Assembly (NCBI GenBank): GCA_964432595.1
Contig: CAYSOF010000030.1
Coordinates: 9,251 to 73,250, forward strand
Direction: 5' to 3'
Length of the DNA: 64,000 nt
Source: DASYLJ01 sp964432595
GTDB lineage: Bacteria > Desulfobacterota > Binatia > DP-6
The notes beneath the pieces are model-generated. The model was not told the DNA's origin, searched no databases, and saw nothing but the letters and a program-made list of their open reading frames with translations. Of this stretch, positions 51,778 through 61,315 are shown piece by piece. Position numbers and translations under genes: made by a program. Every line of letters begins with the position of its first letter. Position 1 is the first letter of the stretch.

Positions 51778-54263
51778 CCACGGTCGCCGGCGGGCGGCAA
51801 GACGGGCGCGCCGTCGGCGGCCATGCGCACGCGGACGTCCTGCTGCCACGACACCTCGATGCCCGCGGCGGCGAACGCGCGATGCACGGCGAGCGCGAGG
51901 TCGCTGCGCGTGACCACCCAGTCCTCGAAGCGTCCGTCGGCACGCGCGGTCCACGCGCGCAGCTCGAAGTCGAGTGCGGTCTGACCGAAGCCGAGGAACA
52001 GCGCCTGCGGCGGCGGGTCGGGCAGCACGCCCTCCTGGCCGCGCGCGGTCTCGAGCAGGACCTGGACGACGCGGTTGGGATCGGTGCCGTACTCGACGCC
52101 GACCGGCAGCTCGAGGCGACGCATGCGGTCCGACAGCGTCCAGTTGGTGACCTCGTCGGAGATGAGCGTCCCGTTCGGCACGATCACCTCGGCGCCTTCC
52201 CACGTCCGCACCGTGCTCGAGCGGATGCCGATGCGGTGCACCTCGCCGAGCAGGTCACCGATCTGGACGGTCTCGCCCACCTGAATGGGCCGCTCGACGA
52301 GCAGGATCAGGCCCGACACGAAGTTGTTCACGATGTTCTGCAGTCCGAAGCCGATGCCGACGCCGAACGCGCCGGCGAGGATCGTGACCCGGTTCAGATC
52401 GAGCCCCAACGCGGCCAGGCCGAGGAAGAAGCCCACCAGCAGGATGAAGTAGTGCACCAGGCTCGACAGCGCCGCCGGCAGGCCCCGTGCGAGCCGGAGG
52501 CGGGTGAACACGTCCTCCTGCAGGACGAAGCGGATGACGGACGATACGCCGAAGGCCACCCAGACGGTGATCGCGAAGGCCAGCACGTCGCCGAGCGACA
52601 GGCTGAGCTCGCCGCGGTGGACGCGCGCGCCGAGGACGACCTTCGCGCTCTCGAGCACCGAGTCGAGCAGCGCGAGCGCCGCCAGCATGCTCGCCGCCCA
52701 GATGACGAGCGCACCCAGCCGCACGAGCCGCTGGATGCGCCGCTCGAGGACGAGTCGATGCTCCTGGACGACGCGCAGCATCCGCAGCGGCCGCACGCGG
52801 ACGGCATAGGCGATCAGCGCCTCGAGCACGCGAACGGCGACGACCAGCACTGCCGCGACGTAGCTGCTGCCGAGGACGGCGATCTCGAGCACGCGGGCGA
52901 ACCGCATGAAGCCGAGCGTGCCCGCGACGACGGCGGCCGCGACCACCACCTCGAGCACCCGCGCCACCTGCGCCGTGGTGTGCAGCCGGCGCTTCTGGAC
53001 GTCCGTCGGGCCCTCCGCCCGGGCGATCCCGCGCCGCAGCCACACCAGCGCGATCAGCACGAGCACCATCTCGAGCAGGAAGACCAGCTGCTCCACGCCC
53101 GGCACGGGCAGGAGCAGGCCGCGAACCCGATCGAGCAGGAAGAAGCCCCCGAGCACCACGACGCCGCCGCTGATCCACGGGTCGACCAGCGCCATGAGGA
53201 GACGGGCGACCGGCAGCAGCGCCACCAGACCGAGGAGCTGGCGCAGCAGGCGCTGCTCCATCGGCACGATCAGGTCGTAGACGAGCAGGACGACGAACAG
53301 CGCGGTCGCGACGGGGTACTCGAGCGGGCGGAAGCGCGGCGCCAGCGAGTCGTCCATCACCGTCCAGCGGCGCGCGTGGTGGCGCATCCGCACGATCGCG
53401 ACCACGAGCACCACCAGGACGAGGAGCTGGCCCAGCAGGCGCCCCGCGTGGTCGTCGAAATGCTCGTCGAGCGACGCCGCTTCGATCCGCAGCGACTGGA
53501 CGACGCGCTGCACGAGGTCGCGCAGGTGATCGACGCCGAGGTCCTCGTCCCACAGCGGACGGCGGTCGCGCACGAAGAGCCGTCCGACGACGGCACGCCG
53601 CGCCTGCCCGATCCGCACCATCGCCTCGTCGCAGCGGCCACGCTCCTGCGTGACGCGATCGAGCAGGACGAGCGCGCGATCGCGCGCCCCCGCGATGTCC
53701 CCCCGGACGCGGGCGATGTCGTCCAGGATCGACGTGACCCGCTGCATGACCGGGTCGGGCGCGTCGGCCGCCTGCGCTGCCTGCTGCGTCGCCACCCAGC
53801 GCCGGCGCGCCTCATCGAGCGTCCCGAGCTCGGCTTCGAGCTGGCGGGCGCGCTCGGTGAGCGTCGCGATCCACTCGTCGGTCCGGTTGCGCAGCGCGAG
53901 CCACGGCTCGAGCATCGTGTCGAGGGTGGCCAGCGACGGGGTCGCGTCGAGCGTGCGCACCGTGTCGGCCAGCCGCGCGCGCACGCGGTCGTGCAGACCG
54001 GGCACGCGCTCCGCGATGCGCTCGACGTCGCCCGGCTCGGCCGCGGTCTCGATCCGCGTCGTGCGCAGCAGGCTCGCCGTCTCCTCCGCCTGCGCGGGGA
54101 TGTCGGCGACCGCGATCGGCTCGGGCGCCGTCGCGACCGGCACGGTCGTCGACGGCACGGTCGTCGCCGGCGTGCTGGTCGGCGGCGACGGCTCCTGCGC
54201 GCGCACGGAGACGGCGCAGACGAGCAGGCACACCGCCGCCAGGGCGACCCGACACGACCGCAT
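51774..54263 (-). CDS. Large mechanosensitive ion channel (MscS/MscK family)
   Basis: An 829-aa channel with a Sec signal (RVALAAVCLLVCAVSVRA), a long periplasmic coiled-coil segment (about 60-260) and about ten hydrophobic helices (about 280-680). The MscS pore/beta domain is in FGVGIGFGLQNIVNNFVSGL, ILLVERPIQVGETVQIGDLL and GIRSSTVRTWEGAEVIVPNG, and a C-terminal alpha/beta vestibule follows. Such large MscK-type channels protect against osmotic shock and may need ions or other signals to open. It is upstream of the small hypothetical gene by an ATGA overlap. Confidence 0.92.
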   Translation of the reverse strand: MRSCRVALAAVCLLVCAVSVRAQEPSPPTSTPATTVPSTTVPVATAPEPIAVADIPAQAEETASLLRTTRIETAAEPGDVERIAERVPGLHDRVRARLADTVRTLDATPSLATLDTMLEPWLALRNRTDEWIATLTERARQLEAELGTLDEARRRWVATQQAAQAADAPDPVMQRVTSILDDIARVRGDIAGARDRALVLLDRVTQERGRCDEAMVRIGQARRAVVGRLFVRDRRPLWDEDLGVDHLRDLVQRVVQSLRIEAASLDEHFDDHAGRLLGQLLVLVVLVVAIVRMRHHARRWTVMDDSLAPRFRPLEYPVATALFVVLLVYDLIVPMEQRLLRQLLGLVALLPVARLLMALVDPWISGGVVVLGGFFLLDRVRGLLLPVPGVEQLVFLLEMVLVLIALVWLRRGIARAEGPTDVQKRRLHTTAQVARVLEVVVAAAVVAGTLGFMRFARVLEIAVLGSSYVAAVLVVAVRVLEALIAYAVRVRPLRMLRVVQEHRLVLERRIQRLVRLGALVIWAASMLAALALLDSVLESAKVVLGARVHRGELSLSLGDVLAFAITVWVAFGVSSVIRFVLQEDVFTRLRLARGLPAALSSLVHYFILLVGFFLGLAALGLDLNRVTILAGAFGVGIGFGLQNIVNNFVSGLILLVERPIQVGETVQIGDLLGEVHRIGIRSSTVRTWEGAEVIVPNGTLISDEVTNWTLSDRMRRLELPVGVEYGTDPNRVVQVLLETARGQEGVLPDPPPQALFLGFGQTALDFELRAWTARADGRFEDWVVTRSDLALAVHRAFAAAGIEVSWQQDVRVRMAADGAPVLPPAGDRG

Positions 54264-54311
54264 GTCGGGCCCCTGGTAGCAGAATCTGTGGCGGACGCGA
54301 GCGGTGCGACC

Positions 54312-55358
54312 CTAGGCCGCGGCGGCGCCGGCGCCCATGATCGGCTTGGGCAGCAGCTCCTTGTCGATCAGGCCCCGCTTCACGAGATCCTGCAGCGCGG
54401 CGTCGAGCGTCTGCATGCCGAGCGCCTTGCCGGTCTGCATCATCGACGGGATCTGGTGCAGCTTCGCCTCGCGGATCAGGTTCCGCACCGCCGGCGCGCC
54501 GATCAGCACCTCGCAGGCGGCGACGCGTCCGCCGCCCTTCTTCTTGAGCAGCGTCTGCGCGATGACCGCCTCCAGCGACTCGGAGAGCATCGTGCGGATC
54601 TGGCCCTGCTGGCCGGCCGGGAACGCATCGATGATGCGGTCGATCGTCTTCGGCGCGCTCGACGTGTGCAGCGTGCCGAACACGAGGTGGCCCGTCTCCG
54701 CCGCCGTGATCGCGAGCGAGATCGTCTCGAGGTCGCGCATCTCGCCGACCAGGATCACGTCCGGGTCCTCGCGCAGCGCGCTGCGCAGCGCGGCCGAGAA
54801 CGAGTTCGTGTGCGGGCCGACCTCGCGCTGGTTCACGATGCAGCGCTTCGGCTTGTGGACGAACTCGATCGGGTCCTCGACCGTCAGGATGTGCGCGTCC
54901 CACGTCGAGTTGATGTGGTCGAGCATGGCGGCGAGCGTCGTCGACTTGCCCGAGCCGGTGGGGCCCGTGACGAGGACGAGGCCGCGCTCGCGCGTGCAGA
55001 GGTCCTTCAACACCGGCGGCAGGTCCATCGACTCGAGCGCCGGGATCACCGTCGGGATGGTGCGCAGGACGGCGCCCGGGCCGCGGTTCTGGACGAACAC
55101 GTTGACGCGGTACCGGCCGATGCCGGGCAGCTCGGTGGCGAAGTCGACCTCGTGATCGGTCTCGAACACCTTCTTCTGCCCGTCGTTCATGATCGAGTGC
55201 ACCAGCGACAGCACGGCGGCCGCGTCGAGCGGCGGCTGGCCCTCGAGGCGCGTCAGATCGCCGTGGACGCGCAGCGCCGGGGGCTCGCCCGCGCTGAGGT
55301 GGAGGTCCGAGGCCTGCTTCTGCGAGGCCTCCTGCAGCAGCTCTTGCATGGTCGGCAT
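54312..55358 (-). CDS. pilT: Type IV pilus retraction ATPase PilT
   Basis: A 348-aa retraction ATPase. The N-terminal PAS-like domain begins MPTMQELLQEASQKQASDLH, a T2SS/pilus hallmark with LSAGEPPALRVHGDL. Walker A GPTGSGKSTTLAAM, Asp box/IL(T)VEDPIE with QREVG, Walker B PDVILVGEMRDLETISLAI and the His-box GHLVFGTLHTSSA follow in order. Length fits PilT rather than PilB. No other pil genes lie nearby, which is common for pilT. ATG 55358 was chosen as the start of homology; the frame is open much further upstream. Confidence 0.95.
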   Translation of the reverse strand: MPTMQELLQEASQKQASDLHLSAGEPPALRVHGDLTRLEGQPPLDAAAVLSLVHSIMNDGQKKVFETDHEVDFATELPGIGRYRVNVFVQNRGPGAVLRTIPTVIPALESMDLPPVLKDLCTRERGLVLVTGPTGSGKSTTLAAMLDHINSTWDAHILTVEDPIEFVHKPKRCIVNQREVGPHTNSFSAALRSALREDPDVILVGEMRDLETISLAITAAETGHLVFGTLHTSSAPKTIDRIIDAFPAGQQGQIRTMLSESLEAVIAQTLLKKKGGGRVAACEVLIGAPAVRNLIREAKLHQIPSMMQTGKALGMQTLDAALQDLVKRGLIDKELLPKPIMGAGAAAA

Positions 55359-55510
55359 GGCGGGGAACGGCTGCAAGACATGCGCCACCGGCACCGGCGT
55401 CGCGGGCGCACGGGGCCCGTCCCGGCCCGGGTGTCGACCCGATGCCGCACCGTCCAGATCACGACGGCGGACGGGTTGGAGCAGGTCGCCCCGCGTGACA
55501 GCGTGGCGCC

Positions 55511-56245
55511 ATGCCTCCTTCGGTTTTCGTCGTCCTCGGCGGCACGGGCGGAATCGGCAGCGCCCTCTGCCGCCGGCTGGCGGCACACGGCGCCCGACTC
55601 ACCATCGCGGCGCGCGACCCGCAACGCGTCCGCGAGCTCGCCACGGAGCTCGACGCGCATGCGTTCCCCATGGACGCCACGTGTCCGACGCACGTCGAAC
55701 GTTGCCTCGGCGACACCATCCAGAAGTACGGACGCCTCGACGGCGTCGCGAGCTGCGTCGGCTCGTTCCTGCTGAAGCCCGCGCACCTCACCACCGACGA
55801 CGAGTGGGCGGCGACGCTCGCAACGAATCTGACCACCGCGTTTCTCACGGTGCGCGCCGCCGCACGCGTGATGACCGGCACCGGCGGCGCGATCGTGCTG
55901 ACGTCGTCGGCCGCTGCGCGTCTCGGGCTCGCGAACCACGAGGCGATCGCCGCCGCGAAGGCCGGCGTGCAGGGCCTCGTGCTGTCGGCGGCCGCGACCT
56001 ACGCCGGCCGCGGCATCCGCGTGAACGCGGTCGCGCCCGGCATGGTCGACACGGCGCTCATGGCGAACCTGACGAGCAACGAGGCGGCGCTCAAGAAGTC
56101 CGTCTCGCTGCACGCGCTCGGACGCATCGGCACCGCCGACGAGGTCGCGAGCGCCCACGCGTGGCTCCTCGACCCCGCGCAGGCGTGGGTGACGGGCCAG
56201 ATCATCGGCGTGGACGGCGGCCTCGCCACCGTCCGCTCGCGCTGA
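55511..56245 (+). CDS. Short-chain dehydrogenase/reductase
   Basis: A 244-aa classical SDR. FVVLGGTGGIGSALCRRLAA is the Rossmann motif (TGxxGIG), ASCVGSF the NAG-equivalent, and GLANHEAIAAAKAGVQGLVL replaces YxxxK with HEAIAAAK: the Tyr position is His, the Lys is kept. VNAVAPGMVDTALMANL and IIGVDGGLATV complete the fold. The Tyr-to-His change is unusual and could reduce or alter activity. It ends immediately before the convergent phoD stop. Confidence 0.88.
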   Translation: MPPSVFVVLGGTGGIGSALCRRLAAHGARLTIAARDPQRVRELATELDAHAFPMDATCPTHVERCLGDTIQKYGRLDGVASCVGSFLLKPAHLTTDDEWAATLATNLTTAFLTVRAAARVMTGTGGAIVLTSSAAARLGLANHEAIAAAKAGVQGLVLSAAATYAGRGIRVNAVAPGMVDTALMANLTSNEAALKKSVSLHALGRIGTADEVASAHAWLLDPAQAWVTGQIIGVDGGLATVRSR

Positions 56246-58396
56246 TCATTCCGACGGGACCGTCACCGTCTTGAGGATCGTCCCCGCGTTGTCGCGATAG
56301 GTGAACACCGCCTGCGACGGCGTGACGTCGGCGAGGACGTAGTTGCGGCGGTCGATGTCGAAGAAGGACACCGTCGGGAACAGCGACGGCAGGCTGCCGA
56401 CGAACGCCAGGATCGACGGCGGCAGGGACCGGAAGATCGGGTTCATGCCGATCGCACCCGCGACGATCTCGCGCACCGACCCGCCCGACGGCCCGGGGTT
56501 CACGACGCCGTCGTTCACGATGGCCGCGTGGATGTCCGTCGAGAGGAAGATGACGTTCGGGATGTCGTTGAGCTCGATGAACTCGAGGATGTCGGTGCGC
56601 GCCGCGCCGTACCCTTCCCAGCGGTCGTAGGGGAGGAACTGCAGCTGCGAGAGCAGCGGCCCGTTCATGACGAACTTCCACGTCGCGGTCGAGGTCAGCA
56701 GCGCGTTCTTGAGCCACGCGGTCTGCGCCGTGCCGAGGTAGACGCGCGACGGATCGTTGATCTCCGCCGTGCAGGTCGCATTCGGCAGGACGGAGGGGCT
56801 CCCCATGCCGTCGAGGCAGGCGGGCTCGGTGACGTAGGCCTGCGAGCTGCGGTACTGGCGATCGTCGATCAGGAAGAACTCGGCGAGCCCACCCCAGCGG
56901 ATGCTGCGGTACAGCTGCATCGGATCGCCGGTGTTCTCGCGAATGGGCATGTAGTCGCGGAACGCCTGGTTGCCGGCGATGATCTGCGGGCCGAACGCGC
57001 CGAACGGCGAGCCGTAGAAGTCGTTGTCGACCTCGTGGTCGTCCCACATCGTCACCGTGCCGACCTGTCCCATCAGGTCGCGCAGCGCGCGGTCGTCGCG
57101 GTTCTCCTTGTACTTGCCCCAGTAGTCCGCGAGCGTCGTCGCCACGCCGGTGCCGCTGCGCGGGTCGTCGCTGTAGATGGTGTCGCCGACGTAGAGGAAC
57201 AGATCCGGATCGTCGTTCGTCATGGCCTCGAGGACGCTGAAGGGCTTGAAGAACGCGTTCGAGTCGCCGCTCCAGCCGAAGCTGAACGACCGCGGCGAGA
57301 TCGGATTCGGCGCGGTGCGGACCTTGCCGACGCGGCTGATCGTCGGCCCCTGCTTGAAGCGGTAGTAGTACTGCGTGTCGGCGAGAAGTCCGGTGACGTC
57401 GGCCTTGACGACGTTGTCGTTCCCCGAGGCCAGGGGCATCGGCGGCAGCGCCAACAGGTTGAAGATGGGGAAGCGCGACACCTCGAGCGTCACCGCGCCC
57501 GGCGCGTCGAGCCGCGTCCACATGACGACCGACGTGTGCGTCGCGTCGCCGGCGGCGACGCCGTAGCTGAACGGCGCCGCGTCGAGAATCGCGATCGTCA
57601 CCGCGGCGGCGGTATCGGCCTCGACGGCAGTGGCGGCCGCCAGACAGCGCGCAAGGCGCGTGGCCACCGGCATCGCGTTGTCGTTGGTCGACGGCACGCG
57701 GTCGAACGTGACGAGCTCGAACGCGTCGCACGGGAAGCCGAAGTCGAGGTCGGGGCTGGGCTCGGGTGCGAACGCGAGCTGGCAGCGCTTCTCGACGGCC
57801 GTGATCATCTTCGCGCGCGCCTTCTCGATCGACTTGAGCGCGCCGGAGTCGAGGCAGAGGTCGACGGAGCCCGACGTCAGCTTCTTGGCGCACTTCTCGC
57901 GCGCCTTCAGGCGGGCGCTCGCGTCCTTGCGCGCCACCTTGCCGACCGTCTTCTGACAGAGCCGCGTCGCCGAGTCCGGCACGCTGCCGGCCGCGTCGTA
58001 CAGCGTCGTGATCAGCCGATCGACGGCCGGTCCGTGCGAGTCGTCGGCGATGCAATCGGCGACGGCGGCCGGCGTCGCGAGCCCGTCGCAGGGCGGGCCG
58101 AGGTCGATCTGCGTGAGCGTCGGCGACGGACACCGACCCGTGATCTGCTTCTCGAGGGCCGCGCGCGCCTTGGCGAGCCCGGGCGCGACGCCGGGATCGC
58201 CCGCGGCGCACGGCCCCCCGGAGCCCGCCGCCTCGCGATCCTCGCAGCGGCCGAAGGCCTTCACGCGCTGGTCGAAGTACTTCCGCGCTGCCGCCGCCAC
58301 CCCCTGCTGGCACTTCTCGGCCGGGGTGAGCGCGGCGGCCGGGGCCGCCGAGGCGGCGACCAGGGCGGTCGCGAGCAGGATGAGCGAGCGGGTCAT
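56246..58396 (-). CDS. phoD: PhoD-like alkaline phosphatase with duplicated Cys domain
   Basis: A 716-aa exported phosphodiesterase/phosphatase with a Sec signal (LILLATALVAASAAPAAAL). About residues 25-260 form two similar helical Cys-containing units (AEKCQQGVAAAARKYFDQRV...GRCEDREA; TRLCQKTVGKVARKDASARL...REKCAKKL), each followed by a PPCDG or FPCDA segment. The PhoD domain starts at SYGVAAGDATHTSVVMWTRL and has LFLYVGDTIYSDDPR, MWDDHEVDNDFYGSPFG, FFLIDDRQYRS and FLSTDIHAAIV, the Fe/Ca site pattern. The substrate would be a phosphate mono- or diester outside the membrane. It is convergent with the SDR gene, stops touching. Confidence 0.9.
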   Translation of the reverse strand: MTRSLILLATALVAASAAPAAALTPAEKCQQGVAAAARKYFDQRVKAFGRCEDREAAGSGGPCAAGDPGVAPGLAKARAALEKQITGRCPSPTLTQIDLGPPCDGLATPAAVADCIADDSHGPAVDRLITTLYDAAGSVPDSATRLCQKTVGKVARKDASARLKAREKCAKKLTSGSVDLCLDSGALKSIEKARAKMITAVEKRCQLAFAPEPSPDLDFGFPCDAFELVTFDRVPSTNDNAMPVATRLARCLAAATAVEADTAAAVTIAILDAAPFSYGVAAGDATHTSVVMWTRLDAPGAVTLEVSRFPIFNLLALPPMPLASGNDNVVKADVTGLLADTQYYYRFKQGPTISRVGKVRTAPNPISPRSFSFGWSGDSNAFFKPFSVLEAMTNDDPDLFLYVGDTIYSDDPRSGTGVATTLADYWGKYKENRDDRALRDLMGQVGTVTMWDDHEVDNDFYGSPFGAFGPQIIAGNQAFRDYMPIRENTGDPMQLYRSIRWGGLAEFFLIDDRQYRSSQAYVTEPACLDGMGSPSVLPNATCTAEINDPSRVYLGTAQTAWLKNALLTSTATWKFVMNGPLLSQLQFLPYDRWEGYGAARTDILEFIELNDIPNVIFLSTDIHAAIVNDGVVNPGPSGGSVREIVAGAIGMNPIFRSLPPSILAFVGSLPSLFPTVSFFDIDRRNYVLADVTPSQAVFTYRDNAGTILKTVTVPSE

Positions 58397-58483
58397 GCGC
58401 GTGTCCTCCAGGGGTTGGGGCGCAACGCGCGACGCTAACCCACTGGAAGCCAAGCACGCAATGTTTTTCTGCACTTCCGGCGG

Positions 58484-59992
58484 TCAGAGGAAGAAGCGGC
58501 CGGCCGGATTGTCCGTCTCGTCGGTGTAGGGGAAGCCGAGCCGGTCGAGGGCGGCGCGCAGCGCGTCGCGTTCGGCCGGCGGCACCTCCAGACCGCACAG
58601 CACCCGCCCCACCGCCGACCCGTGATTGCGGTAGTGGAAGAGCGAGATGTTCCAACGCGCCCCCAGGCTGGTCAGGAACTGCACGAGGGCACCGGGACGC
58701 TCGGGGAACTCGACGCCGAAGAGGACCTCGTCGTGCACCGCGGCCGTCCGCCCGCCCACCATGTGACGCACGTGGGTCTTCGCGACGTCGTTGTCGCTGA
58801 GATCGACGCAACGGTAGCCGTGCCCGTCGAGCTCCCCGACCAGCGCGCGGGCCTCCTCGGCGCCGGTCACCTCGACGCCGACGAAGATGTGCGCCTCCGC
58901 CCGGGAGGCGAGGCGATAGTTGAACTCGGTCACGCTGCGCGTCCCGATGACGCGGCAGAACTCGAGGAAGGCGCCAGGGCGCTCCGGAATGGTGACGGCG
59001 AGGATCGCCTCGCGATGCTCGCCGACCTCGGCGCGCTCGGCGACGTATCCGAGCCGCGCGAAGTTCATGTTCGCGCCGGACGCGACCGCGACGGCGGCGC
59101 CGGGCGGCAACGTCCCCGCGCGTGCCGCCTGCTTCACGCCGGCGACGGACAGCGCGCCCGCCGGCTCGAGGACCGAGCGCGTGTCGAGAAAGACGTCGCG
59201 GATACCCGCGCAGATCTCGTCGACGCCGACGGTCAGCACCCCGTCGAGGTACCGCTGGCAGAGCGGAAACGTGTACTCGCCCACCTGCTTCGCGGTGACG
59301 CCGTCGGCGAAGAGTCCGACCTGATCGAGCAGGACACGCCGTCCGGCGCGGAGCGACTGCGCCATCGCGTCGGCGTCGTGCGGCTGCACGCCCCACACCT
59401 GCACGTGCGGCCGCAGCTCCTTCACGACGGACGCCACGCCCGACGCCAACCCGCCGCCGCCGATCGGCACGAAGATGCTTCCGAGATCGCGCGGCGCCTG
59501 GTGCAGCAGCTCGAGCCCGATGGTCCCCTGCCCCGCGATCACGTCGGGATGATCGTACGGCGGCACGAGCGTCATCCCCGTCTCGGCGACGAGCGCCGCA
59601 CAGTGCGCGGCGGCCGTGGTGTAGTCGTCGCCCGCGAGGTCGATCTCCGCGCCGAGCCGGCGGACCGCGTCGACCTTGATGGACGGCGTCGTGCGCGGCA
59701 TGACGATGCGCGCGCGCAGCCCGAGCAGACGTGCGCCGTACGCGACGCCCTGCGCATGATTGCCCGCCGACGCGGCGATGACGCCGGCGCGGCGCTCGGC
59801 GTCGTTCAGCTGCATCATGCGGTTGTACGCACCGCGCAGCTTGAAGGAGAACACCGGCGTCAGGTCCTCGCGCTTGATCCACACGTCGCAGCCGAGCCGC
59901 TCGCTCAGAATGGTCGCGCGGTCGAGCGGCGTGGGCTCGGGCAGGACGTCGATGACGTGGGCGTTGAAGACGCGGCGGAGCAGCTCGTCCAT
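58484..59992 (-). CDS. ilvA: Threonine dehydratase (biosynthetic, two ACT-like domains)
   Basis: A 502-aa PLP enzyme making 2-oxobutyrate from threonine for isoleucine synthesis. PLP Lys in FSFKLRGAYNRM, SAGNHAQGVAYGARLLG, and the phosphate-binding GGGGLASGVA. The C-terminal two regulatory ACT-like subdomains begin at ILAVTIPERPGAFLEFCRVI and VLFGVEFPERPGALVQFLTS, so feedback inhibition by isoleucine is expected. It complements acetolactate synthase at the other end of the window. Confidence 0.95.
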   Translation of the reverse strand: MDELLRRVFNAHVIDVLPEPTPLDRATILSERLGCDVWIKREDLTPVFSFKLRGAYNRMMQLNDAERRAGVIAASAGNHAQGVAYGARLLGLRARIVMPRTTPSIKVDAVRRLGAEIDLAGDDYTTAAAHCAALVAETGMTLVPPYDHPDVIAGQGTIGLELLHQAPRDLGSIFVPIGGGGLASGVASVVKELRPHVQVWGVQPHDADAMAQSLRAGRRVLLDQVGLFADGVTAKQVGEYTFPLCQRYLDGVLTVGVDEICAGIRDVFLDTRSVLEPAGALSVAGVKQAARAGTLPPGAAVAVASGANMNFARLGYVAERAEVGEHREAILAVTIPERPGAFLEFCRVIGTRSVTEFNYRLASRAEAHIFVGVEVTGAEEARALVGELDGHGYRCVDLSDNDVAKTHVRHMVGGRTAAVHDEVLFGVEFPERPGALVQFLTSLGARWNISLFHYRNHGSAVGRVLCGLEVPPAERDALRAALDRLGFPYTDETDNPAGRFFL

Positions 59993-60000
59993 CCGCCCAG

Positions 60001-61005
60001 CTAGCAGGTTCCGCGCGGCACGATCCACCCGCCGATGCGACGCGCGGCCGCGAACGCGCCCCAGGCGAGCGCGCCGAGCAGCGCGGCGTCGTCGCCGGGA
60101 CGGTGGCGGCGATAGCGTGCGACCATCGCGTCGTCGACACGCCAGGGCGCCAGCGCCGTACACAGCGCGAGCTCGGCCTCGTCGGCGACGGGCGCCGGCG
60201 CACCGTCGCGCGCGGCATCGAGCCAGGCGCGGCCGAGGCCGGGGTCACCGCCCTGCCACGCCGCGACGTGCTCCGCGACGCGTGCGCGCGCGTCCGGCGA
60301 CAGCGCGAACGTACCGGCCTCGTCGACCGCCGCCGCGAAGCGCGCGAAGGCGGCGGCGACGGCCGGCCGTCCCGCGGCCCACGAGAGGTCGGCCGGCAGC
60401 GGCGCATCGGGGAGCAGCTCCAGCGACGCGCCCGGCGCCTTCGCCCGCCGCACCGCCCCCGCCACGACCCGGCCCATCACGCGCCGGAGCGCCGTGCGTG
60501 CCCTGCGGCCGCGCAGCGGAAACGGCGATTCCGCGAGCAACACGGTGACCATGCGGTTCACGTAGTGGAACGCGACCGCCGTCCCGACGAGCTCGGGGAC
60601 GTCGGCCGAACGGACCGGCGGCGGCGCCGTCGCCGGTCGTCCCGTGGCGCCGGCCCACGCCACCAGGGCAGCGACCGCGGGCTCCGCCGGCACGACGTCG
60701 CCGCCGAGCGCCGCGGCCGTGGCGTGCGCGCCGGCCGCGTGCAGCATCATCACGTGGGCATCGACGCAGTACGGGCAGCGATTCGCCGCCGAGACGGCCG
60801 TCGCCACCGCCTCTTTGTGGGCGCGCGGCACGTCGCCGACGAGCGTCGTCTCGCGGCAGACGATCCAGAAGCCGGCCAGCAGCGCGGGCGACGGCGTGTG
60901 GAGGGTGAAGGGCTCGGCGAGGAGCCCGAACTCGCGACGGATCAGGCGGTACACCGCGGCCGTCGCGGCGGACGGCGGGGGGAACGGCGCGAGGTGGCGG
61001 ATCAC
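60001..61005 (-). CDS. AhpD-like/carboxymuconolactone decarboxylase family protein
   Basis: A 334-aa helical protein. The AhpD core is in AVATAVSAANRCPYCVDAHV, with the CxxC redox pair and downstream His of the CxxCxxxH proton-relay motif. Around it are about 180 residues of Ala/Arg-rich helix. It is longer than usual AhpD/CMD proteins, so a duplicated or extended fold is likely. It may reduce peroxides or carry redox equivalents. The start lies 3 bp after the small acidic protein gene and the end 8 bp before ilvA. Confidence 0.85.
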   Translation of the reverse strand: MIRHLAPFPPPSAATAAVYRLIRREFGLLAEPFTLHTPSPALLAGFWIVCRETTLVGDVPRAHKEAVATAVSAANRCPYCVDAHVMMLHAAGAHATAAALGGDVVPAEPAVAALVAWAGATGRPATAPPPVRSADVPELVGTAVAFHYVNRMVTVLLAESPFPLRGRRARTALRRVMGRVVAGAVRRAKAPGASLELLPDAPLPADLSWAAGRPAVAAAFARFAAAVDEAGTFALSPDARARVAEHVAAWQGGDPGLGRAWLDAARDGAPAPVADEAELALCTALAPWRVDDAMVARYRRHRPGDDAALLGALAWGAFAAARRIGGWIVPRGTC

Positions 61006-61008
61006 GCG

Positions 61009-61245
61009 TCAGTCGCGTGCCCAGCGAATCTCCATCTCGTCACGCTCGCCCAGGGCGTTCCGCAGCACCGTCACGAGGGCCGGCTCGGCGCCGGCCTCCT
61101 CGAACGCGTCGATGGTGTCGGCCGTGAGGTAGTAGTCGCTGTCCTCGTCGGACTCCTCCTCCAGCTGGTCGATGAGGAACTCGAGCTGCGCGTCCGTGAT
61201 GGTGCCGACGTTGGCACCCGTCTCCGTGTCGATGAGGCGGATCAT
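61009..61245 (-). CDS. Small acidic conserved protein
   Basis: A 78-aa soluble protein: MIRLIDTETGANVGTITDAQ, then LEFLIDQLEEESDEDSDYYL with an acidic run, and EPALVTVLRNALGERDEMEI. It resembles the helical uncharacterised galactosyldiacylglycerol-type or DUF annotation I have seen for small proteins with the motif FLIDQLEEE; function unknown. A TAGGAG lies upstream of the ATG. It is first in the minus-strand series 61245 to 58484, with ilvA downstream. Confidence 0.72.
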   Translation of the reverse strand: MIRLIDTETGANVGTITDAQLEFLIDQLEEESDEDSDYYLTADTIDAFEEAGAEPALVTVLRNALGERDEMEIRWARD

Positions 61246-61315
61246 GCCGCGCTCCTATCTCACCCTCGGTCGCGCCGCTACCCTCCACGTGCACCGACGT
61301 GCTAGCAGCGCGCGC

